Source of the DNA: Brachyspira pilosicoli
GTDB taxonomy: Bacteria > Spirochaetota > Brachyspiria > Brachyspirales > Brachyspiraceae
Reading direction: 5' to 3'
Assembly (NCBI RefSeq): GCF_036997485.1
Contig: NZ_JAWLPU010000004.1
Coordinates: 186,001 to 250,000 of the forward strand
Length of the DNA: 64,000 nt
Part shown: in pieces, positions 1 to 8,600 of the stretch
How the letters are laid out: every line of letters starts with the position of its first letter
Position numbering within the stretch: the stretch's first letter is position 1
Notes under the pieces: generated by a model
Told to the model about the DNA's origin: nothing
Database searches by the model: none
What the model saw: only the letters and a program-made list of their open reading frames with translations
Made by a program: the position numbers and the translations under genes

Positions 1-5
1 CTATT

Positions 6-551
6 ATGGTAACAGAGCCTAACGGAAGCTACGGATTTACTGGTATATATAAAAAATCTCCTGAACAAATAGATTCTAATGATAAAAACACTAAAGAAAA
101 AGCATATTATAATGCATGCAAATGGTATGCTCAAAATTATGATGAAATAAATGAAGCTTTCCAAAAGATAGTGGAGTTTAATTTTGAAAATGGCGGATAT
201 TATGAAGTTAATATGGGCAATGCTAATGATTATATATCTAAATTTAGAGAATCAGGATATTTTTCTGATAACTATATTAAAAATTTAGAAAATAGTTTTG
301 AAGAAATAAAAAATAATTTAGAAGAAAATAAACAAAATGACGGGGCTACAGAAGGTATGGATGCTGACTGGTTTTTGGCAACTCAAGAGATTGATTATTA
401 TCTTGATATTATAAATAATCAAATGAAACTTGATGATATAACAATTTATTCTGATAATGATAATGTTTTATGCATTAGTAATGAGAATATGGGAAAGTTT
501 TTAATTTTGCAAGTAAAAAAATATGGCGATGAATGGCTTATTGAAAAATAG
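6..551 (+). CDS. hypothetical protein, possibly 5'-truncated by the window edge
   Basis: Open frame of 181 codons ending in TAA. No in-frame stop lies between the window edge and the first ATG, so the true start may be outside the window. The product is acidic and rich in Asn, Asp, Glu and Lys. Its tail (about residues 150-181) has a strand-like pattern ending in KKYGDEWLIEK, which resembles the end of small NTF2-like or DUF3828-like secreted proteins. That match is weak. No signal peptide is visible in the part seen, so function is unknown. Confidence 0.55.
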   Translation: MVTEPNGSYGFTGIYKKSPEQIDSNDKNTKEKAYYNACKWYAQNYDEINEAFQKIVEFNFENGGYYEVNMGNANDYISKFRESGYFSDNYIKNLENSFEEIKNNLEENKQNDGATEGMDADWFLATQEIDYYLDIINNQMKLDDITIYSDNDNVLCISNENMGKFLILQVKKYGDEWLIEK

Positions 552-836
552 TAATTTCTAAATAAACAATTACACTAATATTTTTATCACACAATTCTTA
601 GTAAAAATATTTATTGTAATATATTTAAAATAATTCAATATTTATAAATAGTGTATCAATTTAGTAAAAAATTATAAAATATAACTTGAAAAATCATATT
701 TGTAATGTAAAATGAAAACGTATGTAATTTATTAGTTTATAATTTATGTTTAATTTATTAGATTATATTCTTTTAAAAAATGCCTGTTTTATTGTTTCAA
801 GAAATCATCGAAAATATACTTTCGGTTTATGTTTTT

Positions 837-2564
837 ATGAAAAAGAATTTTAATAAAAGATTATGTTTAATATTTGTTTTATTAATTATTGTAATAGTTT
901 TTATTATATCTTGTGAAAAGTTTAATATATTAGGTACAACTTATATACCGCCTGAAACAGATTTTAGATTGCCAGAAGAAACAATACCCAGTCATATTGA
1001 TGTAAAACCAGTGCCTGCTAAAGACGGTGAAGTTTTCGGAGGTTTTAGTAAAAAATTCAAATATAAAGGTAAATGGTATATATTAGCTGACCGTATGTAT
1101 AATTATGACCCTAAAAGCAAAACATTGAATAAAATAGCTATTAATGTAATTTTAGAAATAGACAATAATGCCAATATAAATGTATATGCCAAAAATGTTT
1201 ATGATGATATTTTTGATAGATTAAAATATAATATATCAGTAATAGAAAATGATAAAGTTATATATGAGCCTAATAGTTATGGAAAATATTCAATAAGCAA
1301 TATTTCACCAAGTACTGGAAAAATTATTCATTCTATAGTATATGATAACATATATTATACATCATCAGATTTAATTAATTGGCAGACAAATGGTTCTGAT
1401 AATAATATACGATATAAAATGCCATATCCAAACCCTTTTAATTTTGATGAAAGTTTTCAAGGCGGATATGGAATGTATGTATCTCGTTTTTTTCAATTTA
1501 AAGATTATATATATTTAATTGGACTAATAGAAACTTTTTATGAACAGAATCCTTCAGGAACAAGACCTGTTGAGGCGGGCTCATTTACTATAAGCAAAGA
1601 TTATTATTATAGAATACATAAAAGCAAAGATACTTCAGTGGGGGCTAATTGGGAGAAAATAGATAGTACTCCTTGGGGTGCTAGAAGCATGAAATTTGTT
1701 ATTGGCGATTTTGATGTTAAAATTGATAAAGATAAAATATATTTTTCAAAAGGATATAGAGAATATTATGAATATAACTCTTCTGATAATAAATGGGCTG
1801 TAAAATATGAAAGCTTTAAGTATGACAATAGAATATGGTCAAGTACGGATGGAGTAAATTGGAATTTAGAGTATGATGAATATGCTTTTTATAAAGCTAC
1901 TAATGTTGATGATAGTGATTTTAAAGGATTAGACAGATATTTACAAAACAGAATAAAAACTCCAGAAGAGCCTAATTGGGTAAAAGCGGATAACGGCATA
2001 TATTATAAATCAGACAACACATATTCATCTCAGGAGCTTAACGGAAAAATATATTATTATCCTACAGTACCTTATGCAGAAATAGATGCTGCATATAATA
2101 GAGGTGAAGAATATTTTACTGTTTCAGAACAACATTTAAAAGGTGCGGGTAAGAACCAATTTTTTGCTGCAAAAGAAAAACCTAATGAAGCTGACAGCTG
2201 GAAACTCATTACTCCAATAGATTATACAGATGATTTAATGGTATGGCAGAGCGGAGGTGAAAAAGTATTGCTTAATATTAATAATAAAGTAATACAGTTT
2301 ATAGACTATTATCAAATAGAGCTTATGCTTAAAAGCCCTCCTATTGAATCATATACTGCTTTGCTTAATTATTTTAGAGATTGTGAAAAGAAGTATAGAG
2401 AAGGTTTTTATGACCCTGTGCTTGGTTATTTTGTTACTAGTATACATGAAGCTATGTATTATGGTGCTAAGGCTGATATGACAGAAGCTTTTATGAAGAA
2501 TTATAAAGAGTATATTATGCCTGATGAGTCTCTTACGCATTATACTGTGGAGTTTAAATATTAA
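837..2564 (+). CDS. large predicted lipoprotein with Asp-box-like motifs
   Basis: The open frame begins at 780, but the ATG at 837 gives a classic lipoprotein signal: basic KKNFNKR, a long hydrophobic stretch, and IISC with the acylated Cys at about residue 26. I therefore prefer 837 (575 aa), although neither start has a clear Shine-Dalgarno sequence. The exported part is rich in Tyr, Asp and Lys. It contains SSTDGVNWN near residue 340 and other Ser/Thr-x-Asp-x-x-x-Trp patterns like the Asp-box turns of beta-propellers such as sialidases. No catalytic residues of a known enzyme are recognised. Probably an envelope-anchored protein of unknown role. Confidence 0.7.
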   Translation: MKKNFNKRLCLIFVLLIIVIVFIISCEKFNILGTTYIPPETDFRLPEETIPSHIDVKPVPAKDGEVFGGFSKKFKYKGKWYILADRMYNYDPKSKTLNKIAINVILEIDNNANINVYAKNVYDDIFDRLKYNISVIENDKVIYEPNSYGKYSISNISPSTGKIIHSIVYDNIYYTSSDLINWQTNGSDNNIRYKMPYPNPFNFDESFQGGYGMYVSRFFQFKDYIYLIGLIETFYEQNPSGTRPVEAGSFTISKDYYYRIHKSKDTSVGANWEKIDSTPWGARSMKFVIGDFDVKIDKDKIYFSKGYREYYEYNSSDNKWAVKYESFKYDNRIWSSTDGVNWNLEYDEYAFYKATNVDDSDFKGLDRYLQNRIKTPEEPNWVKADNGIYYKSDNTYSSQELNGKIYYYPTVPYAEIDAAYNRGEEYFTVSEQHLKGAGKNQFFAAKEKPNEADSWKLITPIDYTDDLMVWQSGGEKVLLNINNKVIQFIDYYQIELMLKSPPIESYTALLNYFRDCEKKYREGFYDPVLGYFVTSIHEAMYYGAKADMTEAFMKNYKEYIMPDESLTHYTVEFKY

Positions 2565-2636
2565 TTTCTTCTAAATCATTTTTACAAGTTAAAATATGTT
2601 TTGTTTTTATATAGAAAATTATATTAAGGATAAAAA

Positions 2637-3770
2637 ATGAAAGCAATTTTTTTAACAGTATTATGTACTTTATTTATTTTTGTTTCATGCGGTAATTCAA
2701 ATAATGCCAAACAAGAAACAGTAACTGATAACAATACAGCAGAAATCACACCATTACAACTCAGCGAAAATGAAAAAGCTAATAATTATGATGTTGTATA
2801 TTTGGTTTCTGATACAGGTGAATATATTAACTCTGAGATAGCACAAAATGAAAATGGCAATTTTGGAGTTGTATATTACAGAGATATCAATCAAAACTTA
2901 AACACATTTAATGTTACAAAAGCAGGCGAGCTTGATGAAGGAAATATTTCAGCTGTTTCTTATGACAATAAAACATTAGAAGGAAATTTTCCAAGTATAG
3001 CATATCCTTTTGTTGCAAAAATAGATGGTAAAGAAATGACTTTCAAATCAGCAAAAACTCCTGTAACAGGTGCTAAAATAATAGAATATACTTATTCAAA
3101 TGTTTCTCCAAAAGCTGATGACCCAAGAGTATTTCAATTCAAAACGGCAATATTTGCTCTAAACAATGACAGTAAATCTGCAAGTATAGATAAAATTAAT
3201 TTAGACATAAACAAAGATTTTGGCATTACTGATGTAAGCACTTTTAATGACCCAACAAAATTATTGACAGCTCAAAGTATTATAAGCAATAAAATGGCTC
3301 CAGTATATGATGAATGGGTAAAATCTGATTATATATCACATATAGAAAATTATTCTTCACAATTTGGAATAGATTATTTAAGTGAAAAAGTTGTATCTAT
3401 TAATAAATTAGTTTATGAATATACAGGCGGAGCACATGGAAATTATGCTACAATAAACAGTGTATATTTATTAGAAAATGGAAATCAGCTAAAAATAGAA
3501 GATTTAATAACAGATTTAAACAATACTGACTTGCTTAATTTAGTAAAAGATAAACTTGTAAAAATAGAAGGCAGAGATGCTAATTCTTATTTTGATTTAA
3601 ATGAACTTACATTAGAAAATAACAATTTCTATTTAACATCAAAAGGCTTAGTATTTACTTGGGGAATATATGAAATAGGACCTTATGCAATAGGTGAAAC
3701 AAGAGTATTAATACCAACAGAAGAAATCAAGCCTTATTTAAAAGACGAATATAAAACAATTTTTGAATAA
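2637..3770 (+). CDS. lipoprotein with DUF4163/DUF3298-type (RsiV-like) domains
   Basis: 377 aa with a lipoprotein signal (FIFVSC, Cys18). AAGGAT lies about 8 nt upstream of the ATG. The C-terminal half has the YEYTGGAHGNYATINSVYL stretch typical of DUF3298. The preceding part, with alternating strands and paired Tyr/Asp residues, fits DUF4163. In Bacillus this pair of domains forms the extracytoplasmic part of the anti-sigma factor RsiV, but here there is no cytoplasmic anti-sigma segment, only a lipid anchor. Family members of this layout are envelope proteins of unknown substrate. It stands alone between two intergenic regions and ends in its own terminator hairpin. Confidence 0.75.
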   Translation: MKAIFLTVLCTLFIFVSCGNSNNAKQETVTDNNTAEITPLQLSENEKANNYDVVYLVSDTGEYINSEIAQNENGNFGVVYYRDINQNLNTFNVTKAGELDEGNISAVSYDNKTLEGNFPSIAYPFVAKIDGKEMTFKSAKTPVTGAKIIEYTYSNVSPKADDPRVFQFKTAIFALNNDSKSASIDKINLDINKDFGITDVSTFNDPTKLLTAQSIISNKMAPVYDEWVKSDYISHIENYSSQFGIDYLSEKVVSINKLVYEYTGGAHGNYATINSVYLLENGNQLKIEDLITDLNNTDLLNLVKDKLVKIEGRDANSYFDLNELTLENNNFYLTSKGLVFTWGIYEIGPYAIGETRVLIPTEEIKPYLKDEYKTIFE

Positions 3771-3789
3771 TAAAATCTTTATATAAAGT

Positions 3790-3832
3790 TAATAAGAGGA
3801 TAGTTATTTAATATAATTATCCTCTTAATTTT
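3790..3832 (+). terminator. Rho-independent terminator of the DUF3298 lipoprotein gene
   Basis: Arms AAGAGGATA (3794-3802) and TATCCTCTT (3818-3826) form a 9-bp stem followed by a short T-rich stretch, 23 nt after the stop codon. Confidence 0.7.
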
Positions 3833-3883
3833 ATATTTAGAAATATAACTTTTTATAATAAAAAATATATAGATATAAAAAAT

Positions 3884-3920
3884 AAAAGCGTCCAATATAT
3901 AAATATCAGACGCATTTATT
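3884..3920 (-). terminator. terminator of the sugar-binding lipoprotein gene (minus strand)
   Basis: GCGTC (3888-3892) pairs with GACGC (3909-3913). On the minus strand the stem is followed by an A/T run reading CTTTTATT. It lies 18 nt beyond the stop codon of the gene at 3938. The stem is short, so confidence is moderate. Confidence 0.5.
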
Positions 3921-3937
3921 ATGTTTTAAGCTATATA

Positions 3938-5269
3938 CTATTTAGCTATTTTTCTTCCAGTTGAACTGCTTATTTGCTGAGCGGCATTTTGTAAAGTTTC
4001 TTCTATATTAGCGTTATTATTTAAAATAGCTTCATAAGCTCCTACGCAAATATTTCTGATTTCAGAATAATCAGAAGAAGTGTATATAGCAGCAGGTATT
4101 TCTTTAGTTATTTCCCCTAACATTTGATTAAAACCTTCTCCAAAATATTCATCTGCTTCTTGGAATCTAGGGTCATCATAAACAGGTAAGTAAGATGGAA
4201 ATAATCCATAATTTTTATACATTAATATTTGATTATCAACATTTAATAAAGAATGTTCTACAAAAGCCCAAGCAGCAGCTTGTTTAACAGGGTCTGAAGC
4301 AGTTATAGTTAAAGTAGAACCTCCATGAGAAGAAGCTCTAACACCTCCTTTAGTATAAGCAGGCATTTTCATAATAGCCCATTTACCTTTCATTTCAGGC
4401 ATTTGATCTTTTATAGTACCAGCCCACCAAGCTCCTGATAAATAAGTAGCTATTTCTCCGCTTTTGTTGGCTCTTATAGAACCGTCCCAATTAACAGTAT
4501 TTATCATTATATTTTCATCAGCGAAACTTCTTAACACTTTTGTGGCTTCTATTGTTTTTGGAGATGATATGGTTATTTCACCATTTTTATTTAGATAATA
4601 AGTATTATTTTGAACCATCATATTTCTCCAAACTCCATCATCTTGTACATACATATTTCCAAAAAACTTCATATTAGGAAATTTTTCTTGGAATTTTTTA
4701 CCAGCAGCAATATAATCATCATAAGTTTCTATAGAATTAGGGTCTATTCCTGCTTCTTTGAATAAATCAGCTCTATAGAATAGTACTACAGGACCAGAAT
4801 CCCAAGCTATAGCTACTAATTTTCCTTCAGTATCGTAACTTGTAGATACTTTAGAAGGATCTACTTTACTATCTATATCAGCAGGGGCCAATGATTTTAA
4901 ATCTAAGAAATATTGAGGATAGTTTTCGGCATAAGTTTGTACATAATCACTTTCTAATTGCATTATATCAGGAACACCTTGACCAGAAGAAAGTACAACC
5001 CCAGCTTTTTCATATAATTGACCAGCACCGCCAAATTCTTGTACTGTAATTTTTATTTTTGGATATTTTTCATTGAATGTTTTTGCAGTTTCTTCTAATG
5101 CTTTAGCAGCAACATTCCAACCCCATACTATAAGTTCTGTTTCAGTATTTTCATCTATAGCAGGCAATTCTGCAGGTTGAGTTTTATTTTCTTTGTTTGT
5201 CCCTCCTGAACATGAAAATAAAGTTATCGAAAATAAAGTGAGCAGAAACAAATTGAAATAACGTTTCAT
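3938..5269 (-). CDS. ABC transporter sugar-binding lipoprotein (extracellular family 1)
   Basis: 443 aa. The lipoprotein signal ends at ITLFSC (Cys20). The mature part follows the MalE/UgpB-type fold: ETELIVWGWN at the start, a TFNEKYPKIKITVQEFGG segment, the VPDIMQLESDYV hinge motif, PVVLFYRADLFKEAGIDP, and a late AAAWAFVEHSLL helix. Family members deliver sugars or oligosaccharides to an MsmFG-type permease pair and an MsmX-type ATPase. None of these is encoded nearby, so it is either an orphan receptor or serves a distant transporter. AAGGAG lies just before the ATG. The 343-bp region upstream holds its promoter side plus a dispersed repeat at 5508-5605. Confidence 0.88.
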   Translation of the reverse strand: MKRYFNLFLLTLFSITLFSCSGGTNKENKTQPAELPAIDENTETELIVWGWNVAAKALEETAKTFNEKYPKIKITVQEFGGAGQLYEKAGVVLSSGQGVPDIMQLESDYVQTYAENYPQYFLDLKSLAPADIDSKVDPSKVSTSYDTEGKLVAIAWDSGPVVLFYRADLFKEAGIDPNSIETYDDYIAAGKKFQEKFPNMKFFGNMYVQDDGVWRNMMVQNNTYYLNKNGEITISSPKTIEATKVLRSFADENIMINTVNWDGSIRANKSGEIATYLSGAWWAGTIKDQMPEMKGKWAIMKMPAYTKGGVRASSHGGSTLTITASDPVKQAAAWAFVEHSLLNVDNQILMYKNYGLFPSYLPVYDDPRFQEADEYFGEGFNQMLGEITKEIPAAIYTSSDYSEIRNICVGAYEAILNNNANIEETLQNAAQQISSSTGRKIAK

Positions 5270-5507
5270 ATAAAAACTCCTTAATTATATATGAAATATT
5301 ATAGTATAAAAATCTATAATATTCTATATGTAAAATGTTTTTTATAAATAGTTTAGAAGAGATGAGTTATAATTGAATATTTTTATAAATGCATTAATTA
5401 TTTTTTTATTAATGCATTTAATTTTTTATATATTATTTTAATTTATTTTTCAAAATATAAATTATTATATTAAAAATATTATTATATTATGGCTTAATTA
5501 ATTTTGT

Positions 5508-5605
5508 ACTTGCACTTTTTAATTCTTTGACGAAGTCCGCACAGCGTATCGGCGGGAAAAAGAACAAGAGAAAAATTGACAAACTTAAAAAATTTCAGTA
5601 TATAT
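5508..5605 (+). repeat. dispersed intergenic repeat, copy A (long form with promoter-like tail)
   Basis: Begins TTGCACTTTTT, contains TTTGACGAAGTCCGCAC, then GGCGGGAAAAAG. Its tail has TTGACA (5576-5581), 17 bp, and TATATA (5599-5604). The same units recur at 27.6, 44.7, 56.9 and 59.5 kb. It sits 8 bp beyond the uvrA stop codon and its promoter-like tail points toward that gene's 3' end. The rest of 5270-5612 is AT-rich with nothing else recognised. Confidence 0.7.
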
Positions 5606-5612
5606 TATATAA

Positions 5613-8600
5613 CTAAATATACTTCCAAGTGTAGCCTTTTTTCATCTCTAAAATCTCTTCGACAGTACCTTTTGCAATGATTTCTCCTCCATTAGTGCCT
5701 CCCTCTAATCCTAAATCAATTATATAGTCAGCAGCTTTTATAACATCAGGATTATGCTCTATTATTATAACGCTATGTCCTTTTTCTACTAATTTGTTTA
5801 AAGCTATAAGAAGTTTATTAACATCATCAAAATGAAGCCCTGTAGTAGGTTCATCTAATATGTAAACTATATGCTCATCGCCTTGTTTTTTTGCTAATTC
5901 TGTAGCAAGTTTCAAACGCTGTAATTCACCGCCAGAGAAAGTATCAAGCCTTTGAGAGAGTTTTATATAACCGAGTCCAACCTCGCTCATTATGGAAAGT
6001 GTTTTTACAATTGATTTGTCGAAGTCAAAAAACTCTATTGCCTCATCAACTGTTAATTCTAATACTTCGGCTATATTTAAAGATTTGAATCTTACAGACA
6101 AAGTTTCATCATTATATCTTTTACCACCGCAAGCCTCACAAACTATTTCCATATCGGATAAGAAGTGCATTGCAATTTTTCTTATTCCTTTACCTTCGCA
6201 GATGTTGCATCTTCCTTCCTTGCCATTATATGAGAAACGTCCTGCTGCAAACGCTTTAGCCTTTGCTGTAGGAGTTTTAGCAAATATGTTTCTTATTTTA
6301 TCAAACACTTTACTATAGCTTACTAATGTACTTCTAATAGAGCCAACTATTGAAATTTGATCAACCAATATAGTGTCCGAAACAATCTCAGGTATTTCAA
6401 CACTTTCAAATTTTGAGTATTGATTTAATCTTCGTTTTTTTAGGGCAGGGTAGAGAGTGTCTATTATTAATGATGACTTACCGCTTCCAGACACTCCAGT
6501 AACCACTACTATTTTTTTAAGTGGTATATCAACATCTATATTTTTTAAATTGTTTGTTGAAACATTTTTTAATTTTATGCATTCAGTCTCTTCATTTCTT
6601 ACAGCAGTTTTTTCAAATACTTTTTTTCTCTCGCTTAAATAATTTCCTGTAAGTGAATTGTTATCTTTTAATATATCATCGTATTTACCTTGAAAAACTA
6701 CTTCACCCCCAAAAGCACCAGCGAAAGGACCCATATCTATAATATTGTCAGCAGCTTTCATAGTATCTCTGTCATGCTCTACTATTACAAGAGTGTTTTT
6801 TAAATCTCTTAATTCTTTTAAAGTATCAAGCAAATGATTAGTATCTCTTGGGTGAAGCCCTACAGTAGGCTCATCTAATACATAAAGAACTCCTGTAAGT
6901 TTAGAGCCTAACTGACTAGCAAGCCTTATTCTCTGTGCTTCTCCTCCTGAAAGAGTTGCATATTTTCTGCTCAAAAATAAATATCCAAGCCCCACTTTAT
7001 CTAAGAAACTTAATCTTGTTCTAATCTCTTTTATTGCTTCTTTTGATATAGTGTTTTCTCTTTCTGTCAAAAGATTTGGAAGTTCATCAAAGAAATTAAT
7101 AGCTTCTTCTACGGTCATTGCACATACTTGGCTTATGTTTTTATTTTGTATGGTGTAGGACCTTATTATTTCGTTTAGTCTTTCTCCATGACAAGAATCA
7201 CATTCTTCATCAATAAAGAATTTGCCGAGGGATTTATCTTTCCACTCTGAGTAATCTTCACTTGTAACATCATTATTAGAATGCCACTGAGTTATAACAT
7301 TTCCTACAGAATAATCTCCTCCAAAAAAGAATGTATCAATAATTTTTTTGTCTAGTTCATTGAAAGGAGTTTCATATAAATCTTTTTTTGTTATGCCGTT
7401 TCTTTTTAAAAATCTCATTAAAGAATCTGTATAATATTTTCCCGGAGTAGAAAACATATTATGAATAGCAGTGTCTAATGCCCCGTCAAATAAAGGTTTT
7501 GTGCTGTCTTTTATTGCTAAATCTATACTAAATGTAGGTTTGCTTCCAAGCCCTTTACATTCATCGCAATATCCCCAATGCGAATTAAATGAAAAATGTC
7601 TTGGTGTAACTTCAAAATCAAATAATATTCCATGAAGCAAGCATGCTGGGAATTTTGTATGGAAACTTTCTTTTACGATTATTCCTTGAGTTGCTTTTAT
7701 ATGTGCTACTCCGTTTGATAAATCCATTGCTTTTTCAAGGGCATCTGCAATCCTTGCTCTTTTATCTTTTCCAACAACAATTCTATCTATTACTATACCC
7801 ACAGAATATATTTCTTCTTTTGATAATGCAGTAATATCTTCTTCAGTAATATCATCTATAACATAGTCATTGTTGTTAATCTGCATTCTTACATATCCTG
7901 CTTCTCTTGTTTTTTCTATAATCTTTTTAATATCTTTTGCATCATTATCATTAAAAGTAAATCTATGATTAAATGAACTATGATATAGAGGAGAAATTAT
8001 AACAAGTTTATGCAAGTCCATAGTGTCAACAATTTCAGTAGCAAGTATTGAAGGAGTTTCAGCTTTTAGAGTGTTTTTATCAGAGCAATGAGGGCAATGT
8101 GGTTTAGCAAGTCTTGCAAAAATTAATCTAAAATAATCATAAATCTCTGTAACAGTTGCTACAGTAGAGCGAGGGTTTCTGCTTACATTTTTTTGGTCTA
8201 TTGCAATTGCTGGTGCTAAGCCTTCTATTTTGTCAACATTAGCATCTTCAAATCTTCCTAAAAATCTTCTTGCATAAGTAGAAAGTGATTCAACAAATCT
8301 TCTTTGACCTTCTTTAAATATGGTGTCGAATGCAAGAGAAGTTTTTCCGCTTCCTGATACTCCTGTTATAACGTTGATTTGGTTTTTAGGAAGTGTTAAA
8401 CTTATATTTTTTAGATTATGTTTATTAGCACCTTTTATTATTAATGAAGTATTTTCTTCTTTTTTTGCCTCTTCTGTTTTGATATTTTCTTTTTTCTTTT
8501 TTGAAGGCTTTAATATTTCTTTAAGTTCTTTTGCAGTGAGAGATTCTTTTACTTTTATTATGTCTTCAGGCTTACCCTCAGCAACAACTCTTCCGCCCTT

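Noticed and set aside
5508-5605. Repeat copies as insertion sequences
   Set aside because: No transposase reading frame or clear target duplication is present in any copy.
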